DNA of 7,937 bases, from assembly GCA_015486655.1 (NCBI GenBank), contig WFRF01000201.1:1-7937 (forward strand), in the 5' to 3' direction. Below, piece after piece: positions 1 through 7,383 of this stretch (positions within the stretch are counted from its first letter, which is position 1; every line of letters starts with the position of its first letter). A program made the position numbers and the translations under genes. The notes beneath the pieces are model-generated. The model worked only from the letters and a program-made list of their open reading frames with translations. It was not told the DNA's origin and ran no database searches. Source of the stretch: Caldifarciminota bacterium (GTDB lineage: Bacteria > Hydrothermota > 32-111 > QNBC01).

Positions 1-896
1 AAAGCCTCCGTCGGCTGTATGACAATGTTTCCGCCGGAAGGTAAAGGAACACTCATTGAATACATCAGCTTAAGTTCCTTATCTATACCGTATTCTTTGA
101 ACAGGTCTGCATCCTCTTTAAGTTTTAATGTCTTTGCAAGTTTCGGGTCAATATAATTCAAATATTCTCTCAACTTATCATAAAATTCCCTGGAATCTAT
201 TACACATTCCGAAATGCCGTTTGAAAATATGTCTTTGACCAGTTTATCAAAAAGATTGGATTCAGTATAGAGCAAGACGGGAGCCTTCCCCTTCTTCGCC
301 TCATTCATAATGTTATACATTTTAATCTGTAATTTTTTAACCTCTTCTTCAATTTCTTCGATTGTGTGTCCCTGGGCTGAGGTTCTGAGGATTAAGCCCA
401 TCTCTTTGGGTCTGATTTCCTTTGCAATTTCAAATAATCTCGACCTTTCCTTCCTGTTCTTTATCTTTTTCGAAACACCAATCTGTTTGGTGTTGGGCAT
501 TAAAACCACGTACCTGCCTGAAATTGAAATACTGGTCGTTAATCTTGCCCCTTTTGAGCTTATGGGTTCCTTTATGATTTGAACGAGTATCTCATCCCCG
601 TTTTTCAATTTCAGAGGATCCACGGAAGATTTAAGGGATACCATTTTAAAATTTTCATCCACAAACTGCTTTTCCGACATCTGATTGAAGGGTAAAAATG
701 CCCCTTTTTCAAGACCGATATCCACAAATACGGCTTTTAATGACCTGTTTACCGCTATAACTTTTCCCTTATATATGTTATTTAATATATTAATATCGCT
801 TCCGCTTTCTATATAGTATTCGACAAATATATCGTTCTCAAGAACGGCAATCCTCAATTCGTCAAACGTTTTACTAATAATTATTCTTTTCTTCAT
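1..896 (-). CDS. rng: Ribonuclease G (RNase E/G family), 3' end cut off by window edge
   Basis: RNase E/G endoribonucleases cut AU-rich single-stranded RNA in rRNA maturation and mRNA decay in the cytoplasm. Only the first 298 codons are inside the window. Seen: an S1-type RNA-binding domain at about residues 38-118 (NIYKGKV, then AVFVDIGLEKGAFLPF), then the typical RNase G stretches KEPISSKGARLT (110-120), GRYVVLMPNTKQIGVSKKI (127-145), GLILRTSAQG (167-176) and LPSGGNIVIQPTEA (285-298). The sequence stops just before the family's catalytic DVN(S/T)G segment, so the active-site aspartates cannot be checked. Family members are usually about 490-520 residues, so roughly 60% is present. The start ATG overlaps the upstream radical SAM stop as ATGA, with only a weak GGA ribosome site, which suggests translational coupling. 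No frameshift is seen. The family assignment is very secure; RNase G rather than E is inferred from domain order and operon context. Confidence 0.95.
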   Translation of the reverse strand, partial: MKKRIIISKTFDELRIAVLENDIFVEYYIESGSDINILNNIYKGKVIAVNRSLKAVFVDIGLEKGAFLPFNQMSEKQFVDENFKMVSLKSSVDPLKLKNGDEILVQIIKEPISSKGARLTTSISISGRYVVLMPNTKQIGVSKKIKNRKERSRLFEIAKEIRPKEMGLILRTSAQGHTIEEIEEEVKKLQIKMYNIMNEAKKGKAPVLLYTESNLFDKLVKDIFSNGISECVIDSREFYDKLREYLNYIDPKLAKTLKLKEDADLFKEYGIDKELKLMYSMSVPLPSGGNIVIQPTEA

Positions 897-3331
897 ATTA
901 CATCCATTGGTGTTAAAATGTTGTCTCCTTTTCGTATAAATAAACCTTTTCTGGTAATTTTGTTATCTAATATTCTTTCCCTGTCTTGCCCCGTTAAAAA
1001 GGCAAAAAGATCTATAATATTCACGTTAATGTCTTTCAGTAAATTTAATCCTATTTCAAATTCTTTCCCCTTTTTATAAGAATATATGTATTTTGAAAGT
1101 TCAAAATCCCTAACCTTCCCGTTCTTTTCTATATGCATGTTACGGCTAAACAAACTATCATCCACATGGAATTCTCCTTCCATACTGTAAATAAGTAAGT
1201 TAACCGCCGAGTTTAGCGATTCCGTTTTTTGTTTTATTACTCTTGCTTCCGATATCTTAACAAAATCGGGTAAGTATCTGTTAATACTTTCCACAGCATC
1301 GTCCGAAGCTATATGTTCGAATTCCATATCAAAATATTCATTTAACCCTTCAACTCCCACAGGAAGCGGAGGTCCGAATGCAAGATTCATCTTCGGATTA
1401 AACCCTTCACTGTACTTAATCGGCAGATTTGTCCTTATAATCGCCCTCTTAAACAGTCTTATCAAATCAAGGTGAGAGATAAATTTTCCTTCACCGGATT
1501 TCATGTATCTTACGCGAATTTTAGGTTTATAAGTCGCACTTTTAAACCTTAACTGAGGTTTCCGCGGCACAAAGGGCTTATATTCTTTTAAATTTTTTGT
1601 CTTCATTTCTCCCACAATGCTGCCGTCACAGAGACCGCAAAGATGACAAACATCCCTTCTGCAATCCGTTGTGGTTTCCCCGACATCAGATTTTTTCTTC
1701 TCAACTTCAAGAAATTTCTTGTCCACGAATTTTATAAAATTCCACGGAAGTTCCCCCTCAATCTTTTCCAAACACAGATCCGGATTTAAATTGTTCTTTT
1801 CAAACGCCTTTTTCCATAGAGCAAAATCGAAGGTTTCGCTCCATGCGCTCATCCTCTCTCCGCTTTTCCAAACATCAATTAAAACGTCATTAAGTCTTTC
1901 ATCCCCTCTCGCAAACACCCCTTCTAAAAAGGCAACTTCGGGTTCTCTGAATGAAACGGTAACATTTCTTGCCCGTAAATTGGAAAGTATGAGAGCCTCT
2001 CTCCGCTTTATTTCGTCCATGTTAATTTGTTTCTCTCTCTCAAAGGGGGTAAACGGACGGGGGATAAAGGGTGATATTGTAACCTTAATACTCTTTCTTC
2101 TCCATCTCGCGGCAATTCTATTCAGAAGTTTGGGAATAGCAATAATATCATCATCTGTCTCTCCGGGTAAACCTATCATAAAATAGATTTTTACTCTCTT
2201 CCATCCCAACTGAAAGGCGAGATCTATTCCTCTATCTATCGATTCTTCGGGGTAATCTTTGTTTATAATATCTCGCAATCTCTGTGTGGCGGCTTCTACG
2301 GCAACTGTTACGGAGCTTTTCCGTATACTCTTTATAAGATTCAACAACTCCTCGTCCAGGGTCTCTATTCTTAGAGAAGGTAATGACACTGACACTTTTT
2401 TATCCCTGAATTGTTCCGTAAGTTTGAACATCAGATTTTTCAAGCCTCTGTAGTCCGATGCGGATAATGAAAGTAACGATATCTCGTCAAAACCCGTATT
2501 ATTAAAAATCTCCATTGCGGATTTTAAAGCAAGATCTTCATTTAATTCTCTTACCGGCCTGTAGATTATCCCGGCCTGACAGAACCTACACCCCCTCGTA
2601 CACCCCCTTGCAATCTCAAGTGTAATGCGATTATGCGTAACATTTATCAGGGGAACAACGGGTTTTAAAGGTATATATTCGTATTTCATCTCAGGCACTG
2701 TTCTTCGCCTCACCGATCTACTTATTCCCGGGACATAAACGCCATCAACCTTGCTGAGATATTCCAATATTTCCTTTCTCTTTATCCCCTTTTCCTTTGT
2801 CTCCCTTATAATGTCAAATATTTCTATTATACCTTCTTCCGCTTCTCCTATAAAAAACAGGTCAAATATTTCGCTTACGGGAAGCGGATTATATACGCAA
2901 CTGCCACCTGCTATAACGAAAGGATCGTCCTCTCCTCTGTCAAATCTCTTAAGGGGAATGTTTGCAAGATCAAGCATTGTTAAAACATTGACATAATCAA
3001 GCTCGTATTCAAGTGTAAAACCGAAAATATCAAAATCTGCCACTGGGGTTCTCGTTTCAAGGGAAAAAAGAGGGACATTTTTCTCTCGCATCAATTTTTC
3101 CATATCCTTAGCCGGTGCAAATACGCGCTCGCATGCATAATGCTGATGATTGTTAACGATATGGTAAAGAACCCTTATCCCCTGATTGGACATTCCGATT
3201 TCATAAACATCGGGATAGGCAAGAGCCATTTTGACTCTTGCCTTTTCCTTAACAATTATATTATCTTCATGCCCCAAGTACCGTCCCGGTTTTTCCACAT
3301 GGGGCAAAAGTTTTTCAATCTTTACAGGCAT
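893..3331 (-). CDS. Radical SAM protein (TIGR03960-like) fused to DUF2344 domain
   Basis: An 812-residue protein with two units that are separate genes in many bacteria. The N-terminal part (about 1-240) resembles the B12-binding-like region of the TIGR03960 family (KPGRYLG, YPDVYEIGMSNQG, CERVFAP, FVIAGGSCVYNP, IGEAEEG). The radical SAM core follows (about 235-470), with the cluster motif C244-x3-C248-x2-C251 in ARGCTRGCRFCQ and the later segments VAVEAATQRLR and FMIGLPGE. A second cysteine group, C557, C562, C565 and C568, may hold another Fe-S cluster. The C-terminal part (about 603-800) is DUF2344/TIGR03936-like (KIRVRYMKSGEGKFISHLDL, YSEGFNPKMNLAFGPPLPVG). No classical cobalamin DxHxxG motif is visible, so B12 binding is doubtful. 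The substrate is not established as far as I know; the usual neighbour rng hints at RNA. The start codon directly follows the porB TAG with no good ribosome site, implying re-initiation; its stop overlaps the rng start by 4 bases. Confidence 0.93.
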   Translation of the reverse strand: MPVKIEKLLPHVEKPGRYLGHEDNIIVKEKARVKMALAYPDVYEIGMSNQGIRVLYHIVNNHQHYACERVFAPAKDMEKLMREKNVPLFSLETRTPVADFDIFGFTLEYELDYVNVLTMLDLANIPLKRFDRGEDDPFVIAGGSCVYNPLPVSEIFDLFFIGEAEEGIIEIFDIIRETKEKGIKRKEILEYLSKVDGVYVPGISRSVRRRTVPEMKYEYIPLKPVVPLINVTHNRITLEIARGCTRGCRFCQAGIIYRPVRELNEDLALKSAMEIFNNTGFDEISLLSLSASDYRGLKNLMFKLTEQFRDKKVSVSLPSLRIETLDEELLNLIKSIRKSSVTVAVEAATQRLRDIINKDYPEESIDRGIDLAFQLGWKRVKIYFMIGLPGETDDDIIAIPKLLNRIAARWRRKSIKVTISPFIPRPFTPFEREKQINMDEIKRREALILSNLRARNVTVSFREPEVAFLEGVFARGDERLNDVLIDVWKSGERMSAWSETFDFALWKKAFEKNNLNPDLCLEKIEGELPWNFIKFVDKKFLEVEKKKSDVGETTTDCRRDVCHLCGLCDGSIVGEMKTKNLKEYKPFVPRKPQLRFKSATYKPKIRVRYMKSGEGKFISHLDLIRLFKRAIIRTNLPIKYSEGFNPKMNLAFGPPLPVGVEGLNEYFDMEFEHIASDDAVESINRYLPDFVKISEARVIKQKTESLNSAVNLLIYSMEGEFHVDDSLFSRNMHIEKNGKVRDFELSKYIYSYKKGKEFEIGLNLLKDINVNIIDLFAFLTGQDRERILDNKITRKGLFIRKGDNILTPMDVI

Positions 3332-4219
3332 CTACTTAAACGTCTCTACCTTCCTCATCAAAAGTTCCCATTCTCTGTCGACATTTTCTTGTATTACTTT
3401 ATAATCGTCCTCTTTAAGATGACGGAATCTTCCCTGAATTTTAAGATACTCTCCGACAGGTTTAGGGTTTTTGACATTGATATTCAATTTATAATGCACT
3501 CCGTTTTCTACTTCGTAAACGGGGAATACCCTCGTTTGTACTGCAAGCCTTGCAGATTCAATACTCAGTTCGGGGGCCATTTTCCATCCTGTTGGGCATG
3601 GAGCAAAAATGTGAATCAGTTTGAATCCTTTTGTATTTTTTGCTTTCTCGAATTTTTTAATCAAATCTTCGGGATAGGCAACCGATGCCGTTGCAACAAA
3701 CGGAACCCTGTGAGCGGCAATAATTTCTACCAAATCCTTTTTAGGTCTGTCTTTGGGATGGTTTGCAGGTGTGGTTGTTGTCCATGCACCATACGGTGTA
3801 GCGGATGATCTTTGTATTCCGGTATTCATATATGCTTCGTTATCGTAAACAACATAAAGAATATCATCGTTTCTCTCCGCTGCCCCGCTTATAGCCTGGA
3901 ACCCTATATCAAATGTTCCTCCGTCTCCCGCCCATGCGACAACATTAACATCGTTAATTCCCTGCGCTACGAGACCGGCTTTTAACCCTGATGCGGTTAT
4001 CGCTGCCGTTTCAAATGCCGTATGGAACAGTGGTACCGAAACAGCCGAATAAGGCCAGGGACCGTCAATAACACTCCAACAACAAGCCGGAACGGCAAGC
4101 ATGGTCTTTTTACCAAAGACCTTTAACATATATCTCATCGCCAAAGCACCGGCACATCCTTGACATGCCAGATGCCCCGAGGACATTATCTCTTCTTGAG
4201 GTATGGTAAGTTTACTCAT
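3332..4219 (-). CDS. porB: Pyruvate:ferredoxin oxidoreductase, beta subunit
   Basis: The thiamine-diphosphate-binding subunit of the cytoplasmic 2-oxoacid:ferredoxin oxidoreductase, which decarboxylates pyruvate and forms acetyl-CoA while reducing ferredoxin. In 295 residues, a usual length for this subunit, one sees the cluster cysteines C19 and C22 (GHLACQGCAG), C46/C47 (VPACCWS) and C208 (APCPTGW); the TPP/Mg motif G98-D99-G100 with the downstream N127 (VVYDNEAYMNTGIQRS); and the TPYGAWTTTTP segment. YMNTGIQRSSATP and APCPTGW match pyruvate-type enzymes better than 2-oxoglutarate or indolepyruvate types, but substrate preference is inferred. The start ATG overlaps the porA stop (ATGA) and has a G-rich ribosome site (4227-4231) seven bases upstream. 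Its TAG is followed at once by the radical SAM ATG. No key residue is missing. Confidence 0.97.
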   Translation of the reverse strand: MSKLTIPQEEIMSSGHLACQGCAGALAMRYMLKVFGKKTMLAVPACCWSVIDGPWPYSAVSVPLFHTAFETAAITASGLKAGLVAQGINDVNVVAWAGDGGTFDIGFQAISGAAERNDDILYVVYDNEAYMNTGIQRSSATPYGAWTTTTPANHPKDRPKKDLVEIIAAHRVPFVATASVAYPEDLIKKFEKAKNTKGFKLIHIFAPCPTGWKMAPELSIESARLAVQTRVFPVYEVENGVHYKLNINVKNPKPVGEYLKIQGRFRHLKEDDYKVIQENVDREWELLMRKVETFK

Positions 4220-5373
4220 AGTTTTACCCCCTTCCAGATGATTTCACTTTCAGGTTTATCTTTATTTAGTGCATCTTCCACTATCTCTCTGATTACTTTC
4301 GGAGTAACATCTCTTCCACCGAGTCCCGCAATATAACCGAACATAGGAGGTTTATTGCCCTTGCTGTTATAGAAAGCTCCCTTAACTTCATCGAAGAAGA
4401 TGCCGGTTTTACCAAAGGAGATGTTCCTGTCAATGACAACAACCTTTTTCCTTCCTTCGAGAACCTTTATAATCTCTTCAGTGGGGAAGGGTCTGAAAAC
4501 CCTGATTCTGACCAATCCTACCTTCTCACCTTTTTCTCTCAACTCGTCAATAACCGCTCTTGCGGTACTGGCAACCGTGGCGGAGGCTATCAAGATAGTA
4601 TCGGCATCTTCGGTTTTATACTCTTCAATAAGACCGTATTCTCTTCCGAACATTTCTCCGAATTTCTTTCCCTCTTCCACAATTACCTTTTTTGCCTTAT
4701 CCATTGCCTGCTGCATTTTGTATCTGAATTCCATATAAACATCCGGACTGGTAAGAGCCCCAAAGGAACGAGGGTCATTAATATCCATCTTTATTTCAGG
4801 CTTATAAGGGGGTAAAAATTCATCTACCTTTTTAATGTCGGGAATATCAACTCCTTCTGCCGTATGGGAAAGAACAAAGGCATCGAGAATTACCATCGTG
4901 GGCAAGTCAACCTGTTCTGATACTTTGTATCCCAATATTATGGAATCCAATACCTCCTGGTTGTTCTGACAGTATACCTGCATCCATCCCACATCTCGAG
5001 CGGAAAGTGAATCATTCTGATCAGTCCATATTGTCCAACCGGGAGCCATTGCTCTGTTCACATTCGCCATCACTATGGGCAATCTCGCTCCTGCCGCCCA
5101 ATGTAACATTTCATGCATCAATGCAAGTCCCTGAGCGGACGTTGCTGTAAATGCTCTTGCACCCGCCGCTGAAGAACCCACAGTGGATGCCATTGCCGAA
5201 TGTTCCGATTCAACCTTTGTAAAAATCGCATCCAATTCACCGTTTGCAGTCATTTCAGACAATCTTTCAACTATAAGTGTTTGAGGGGTAATCGGGTAAG
5301 CAGCTATCGTCTGCACCCTGCTCAACAATGCCCCATATGATACCGCATGATCTCCTAGTATTACTTTCTTCAT
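4216..5373 (-). CDS. porA: Pyruvate:ferredoxin oxidoreductase, alpha subunit
   Basis: The alpha subunit pairs with PorB to form the TPP active site and bind the 2-oxoacid. At 385 residues it has the usual length. Visible family segments are AAYPITPQTLIVERLSE (24-40), where the YPITP motif lines the active site; ESEHSAMASTVGSSAAGARAF (55-74); SAQGLALMHE (79-88); and NRAMAPGWTIWTDQNDSLSARDVGWMQ (106-132), the alpha-subunit signature region. The C-terminal part (about 260-340) has the transketolase-like segment ending in VVVIDRNISFGKTG. The ATG overlaps the porD stop as ATGA and has a clear GGAGG (5381-5385) seven bases upstream, inside the end of porD. Its own TGA overlaps the porB start. Position between porD and porB is the classical PorCDAB order. 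Assignment to the POR/2-oxoacid family is firm; pyruvate as the main substrate is likely. Confidence 0.97.
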   Translation of the reverse strand: MKKVILGDHAVSYGALLSRVQTIAAYPITPQTLIVERLSEMTANGELDAIFTKVESEHSAMASTVGSSAAGARAFTATSAQGLALMHEMLHWAAGARLPIVMANVNRAMAPGWTIWTDQNDSLSARDVGWMQVYCQNNQEVLDSIILGYKVSEQVDLPTMVILDAFVLSHTAEGVDIPDIKKVDEFLPPYKPEIKMDINDPRSFGALTSPDVYMEFRYKMQQAMDKAKKVIVEEGKKFGEMFGREYGLIEEYKTEDADTILIASATVASTARAVIDELREKGEKVGLVRIRVFRPFPTEEIIKVLEGRKKVVVIDRNISFGKTGIFFDEVKGAFYNSKGNKPPMFGYIAGLGGRDVTPKVIREIVEDALNKDKPESEIIWKGVKL

Positions 5374-5669
5374 CTTTCTTCCTCCACCATATCAATACAT
5401 TTTACCGGGCATTCGTGTGCACAAATTCCGCAACCTTTACAGTAATCGTAATTAATCTTGGGCGATGTGTTTTCATCAATAAAATCGATGGCAGCATCGG
5501 GACAGAATTTCCAGCATATAAAACATTTTATACATTTGGATTCATCAATTACGGGTTTCAGGTTTCTCCAGCTTGCCGTTTTGTTATGAGCCATGCTTCC
5601 TAATGATGCGGGCATTTCAGGCATGTCCGAAGCACCTTTGATTTTTACGTCTTTATCGCTGTGTTTCAT
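5370..5669 (-). CDS. porD: Pyruvate:ferredoxin oxidoreductase, delta subunit (2[4Fe-4S] ferredoxin)
   Basis: A 99-residue ferredoxin-type subunit that passes electrons from the PorAB active site to external ferredoxin. Two full [4Fe-4S] motifs are seen: C46-x2-C49-x2-C52-x3-C56-P and C77-x2-C80-x2-C83-x3-C87-P, with a further C91. The N-terminal 40 residues, ending in SWRNLKPVID, are the usual PorD lead-in that packs on the other subunits. The frame is open to an upstream ATG at 5714, which would overlap porC by 41 bases and add an arginine-rich stretch that is not typical. I chose the ATG at 5669 because AGGAGG (5679-5684) lies nine bases before it and porC ends just upstream. The stop overlaps porA by four bases. 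Confidence 0.95.
   Translation of the reverse strand: MKHSDKDVKIKGASDMPEMPASLGSMAHNKTASWRNLKPVIDESKCIKCFICWKFCPDAAIDFIDENTSPKINYDYCKGCGICAHECPVKCIDMVEEER
5381..5385 (-). promoter_or_regulatory. Ribosome binding site of porA
   Basis: GGAGG on the minus strand, seven bases before the porA ATG at 5373 and lying within the final codons of porD. Confidence 0.75.
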
Positions 5670-5673
5670 TATC

Positions 5674-6237
5674 TTACGCCTCCTTGCTGAACTTGACCTG
5701 ATCAAAAGCTTCATAAGCAGCCTTTATATTCGCTTCGGCTTTTACGGGGACAAATTCCTTTATCCCTTCTTCAAGGTCTTTTTTACCGGCTACTTTTAAT
5801 ACTCTTATTATTGCGCCTAAAATAGCCGTATTTACTATGGGAGCAGCTTTACTGCCCAGATGATTTTCTACGGCTATTCTCGTTGCATTCACAGTAGCAA
5901 CTTTGAATTTCTTTGTGTATTCGGTAAATGAATCGGGGGATTTCTCCGTGTTTATAATTATCCATCCACCTTCTTTTAAACCTTCGGTAATATCAATTGC
6001 GTGTAGCAGCGTAGGATCGAGAACTACCACATGATCGGGATTATAAATTTTGGATCTTACGACAATCGGTTCGTCGGAAATACGATTAAAAGCCTTTACG
6101 GGAGCACCTCTTCGTTCAACGCCGAATTCCGGAAACGATTGAACATATTTTCCCGCTTTAGAAGCAGCGGAAGCAAGTGCAAGGGATGCTTTCACGGAAC
6201 CTTGTCCGCCTCTTCCATGAATTAAAATTTCTATCAT
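5674..6237 (-). CDS. porC: Pyruvate:ferredoxin oxidoreductase, gamma subunit
   Basis: The gamma subunit (187 residues, usual length) is the domain that in fused PORs lies between the alpha-like parts and helps bind CoA. The family signature opens the protein: MIEILIHGRGGQGSVKAS with the glycine motif GRGGQG at 8-13, then FPEFGVERRGAPVKAFNRIS (35-54) and NPDHVVVLDPTLL. The later NTAILGAIIRV segment is also typical. The ATG at 6237 is supported by AGGAGG at 6242-6247, one of the strongest ribosome sites in the cluster, after an 18-base gap from the thioesterase stop. This may mark a boost in POR subunit translation over the two upstream genes. The last codons of porC carry the ribosome site for porD. 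Confidence 0.96.
   Translation of the reverse strand: MIEILIHGRGGQGSVKASLALASAASKAGKYVQSFPEFGVERRGAPVKAFNRISDEPIVVRSKIYNPDHVVVLDPTLLHAIDITEGLKEGGWIIINTEKSPDSFTEYTKKFKVATVNATRIAVENHLGSKAAPIVNTAILGAIIRVLKVAGKKDLEEGIKEFVPVKAEANIKAAYEAFDQVKFSKEA
5679..5684 (-). promoter_or_regulatory. Ribosome binding site deciding the porD start
   Basis: AGGAGG on the minus strand, inside the last codons of porC, nine bases before the ATG at 5669. It favours that start over the upstream in-frame ATG at 5714. Confidence 0.85.
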
Positions 6238-6241
6238 TATA

Positions 6242-6247
6242 CCTCCT
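6242..6247 (-). promoter_or_regulatory. Ribosome binding site of porC
   Basis: AGGAGG on the minus strand, four bases before the porC ATG at 6237 and within the 18-base gap after the thioesterase gene. Strong match but short spacing. It is the first good ribosome site in the operon. Confidence 0.8.
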
Positions 6248-6255
6248 TTTGGAAA

Positions 6256-6762
6256 TCATTTATCGTTCTTTACAGCTTCATAACTTTCTATTTTATTTTT
6301 AAATTCATTTATATCATATCTCTGAAGCTCTTCATCATCTTTAAAATAATCTTTAAAATCCCCTTCTACCGTTAAATATTTACCTTTCATTTTTGCTATG
6401 ATCCTACCGTCTGCATCTTTAACATCCCCTTCCACAAAGGTCAAAAGGCCGTTTGATTTGACGGCTCTTGCCGAAACTTTTATCTTTTCTCCTACTACTG
6501 CAGGTTTTTTATATCTAACGGTTATTTCTCCCGTAACACAGTTTTTCCATGTTTTAATAAATGTTGCCCAATAACCTGTTTCATCCAAAAGCGTGGCAAT
6601 AATACCACCGTGCATATTAACATCCGCGCCTATATATTCTTTTGTTACTTCAAAGTCAATAGATATATAACCATCCTCAAAATAGGGCTTTGCCTTTAGC
6701 CCTTTTTCATTTGCCCTGCCGCAGACATAGCAATATTTATACGTAGGGAAATATACCTTCAT
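6256..6762 (-). CDS. Hotdog-fold thioesterase, PaaI-like, with N-terminal CxxC
   Basis: A 168-residue single hotdog domain, probably an acyl-CoA thioesterase in the cytoplasm. The core motif is N49-M-H-G-G53, followed by the helix IATLLDETGYW with D60/E61, the usual catalytic acid region of PaaI-type enzymes; the strands TGEITVRYKKPAVVGEKIKVSARAV follow. The N-terminus has C11-x2-C14, seen in a subgroup of these proteins with sequences like CFxCG; its role here is unknown (metal or redox site are possibilities). Residues 135-168 form a charged tail beyond the domain. The start ATG overlaps the DUF2148 stop as ATGA and no good ribosome site is visible, so it is probably translated by coupling. 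Position directly before porC suggests, but does not prove, a link to acetyl-CoA or other acyl-CoA made by POR. The fold is confident; the substrate is unknown. Confidence 0.88.
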   Translation of the reverse strand: MKVYFPTYKYCYVCGRANEKGLKAKPYFEDGYISIDFEVTKEYIGADVNMHGGIIATLLDETGYWATFIKTWKNCVTGEITVRYKKPAVVGEKIKVSARAVKSNGLLTFVEGDVKDADGRIIAKMKGKYLTVEGDFKDYFKDDEELQRYDINEFKNKIESYEAVKNDK

Positions 6763-7265
6763 TTTCTGTCAAAATAAATATTTTTGCTGGTAACCGAAAT
6801 CGGTATACCGGTTAAACATTTTACGTCATCTTCAAACATATTAATTTCGTTTGCAGCTCTCGCCACGGAATACATAACCCTGTTGTCAACATGGAATTTT
6901 GAAGCTGTTTCAACCGCTGCTCCCGTTGCAATACCCGCATCTATTATATTGAATGTACAGAATGAATTATGTTTTTTGTTCTCGTCACAGTTAGGATAAT
7001 CACAAAAATCACAGTTTTTTATACCTGCCTGCATCTTTTTTGCACCTATTAAAATAACAGCAACGGAGTTTCTTATGTTATCGGCATCACGAATGAAAAA
7101 ATTAATGCTGTCTCTTTTTCCTATGGATTCCATTTTCTCTGACAATTGCTTAATTTCCTTGTCATAGACGATTTTAACCTCTATATCATCCATCCCTTTT
7201 GTTTTGGGTGCAGTTAATGCGGATATTTTCATCATCTCAGCTATTTGTATTATAATATCCACCAT
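6759..7265 (-). CDS. DUF2148 ferredoxin-like domain protein
   Basis: A 168-residue protein matching DUF2148, a family of small proteins with a ferredoxin-like cysteine group found mostly in anaerobes; I know of no settled function. Seen: LTAPKTKGMDDIEVKIV (17-33), C85-x2-C88-x4-C93-x9-C103 (GIKNCDFCDYPNC, then SFCTFNIIDAGIATGAAVE), another cysteine at C150, and the C-terminal signature GIPISVTSKNIYFDR. The four cysteines could hold an Fe-S cluster. The frame stays open up to an ATG at 7310, but the -10 box lies inside that extension and homologues start near MVDIIIQIAEMMKIS, so I take ATG 7265. ATG 7283 is also possible and would sit on the predicted transcription start (leaderless). First gene of the operon; it may serve as an electron carrier or Fe-S accessory protein for POR, which is inference from position. 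Confidence 0.88.
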   Translation of the reverse strand: MVDIIIQIAEMMKISALTAPKTKGMDDIEVKIVYDKEIKQLSEKMESIGKRDSINFFIRDADNIRNSVAVILIGAKKMQAGIKNCDFCDYPNCDENKKHNSFCTFNIIDAGIATGAAVETASKFHVDNRVMYSVARAANEINMFEDDVKCLTGIPISVTSKNIYFDRK

Positions 7266-7289
7266 TTTGCCGTCATTTTTCATAGTTTG

Positions 7290-7317
7290 ATTATATATTT
7301 TTAATATCATTTGTCAA
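7290..7317 (-). promoter_or_regulatory. Sigma-70 type promoter of the eight-gene operon
   Basis: On the minus strand, TTGACA (7312-7317) and TATAAT (7290-7295) are both exact consensus hexamers with a 16-base, AT-rich spacer. Predicted transcription start is about 7282-7284, leaving an untranslated leader of only about 18 bases before the ATG at 7265. No extended -10 (TGn) is present. Being so close to consensus it should be strong and constitutive unless repressed or modulated from upstream. It is the only good promoter I noticed for the cluster. Confidence 0.8.
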
Positions 7318-7383
7318 CCTAATTCTGTATATTGAAGGAAGATCGGTGCAGAAATACTTACAACTCTAATACATTGAAATTGA

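Noticed and set aside
310..582. 90-codon open frame on the plus strand
   Set aside because: Antisense to rng, whose protein sequence matches RNase G throughout this interval.
893..896. Programmed frameshift or fusion between the radical SAM and rng frames
   Set aside because: The ATGA overlap is an ordinary coupling junction, seen at three other junctions in the cluster, with no slippery sequence nearby.
1671..2186. 171-codon open frame on the plus strand
   Set aside because: Antisense to the conserved radical SAM gene; serine- and phenylalanine-rich composition typical of a mirror frame.
3140..3808. 222-codon open frame on the plus strand
   Set aside because: It lies antisense across the start of the radical SAM gene and the end of porB, both unmistakable genes. 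Its residues (many F, C, R) show no family pattern.
7266..7320. Riboswitch or leader regulation of the operon
   Set aside because: The predicted leader is only about 18 bases, too short for a structured aptamer.
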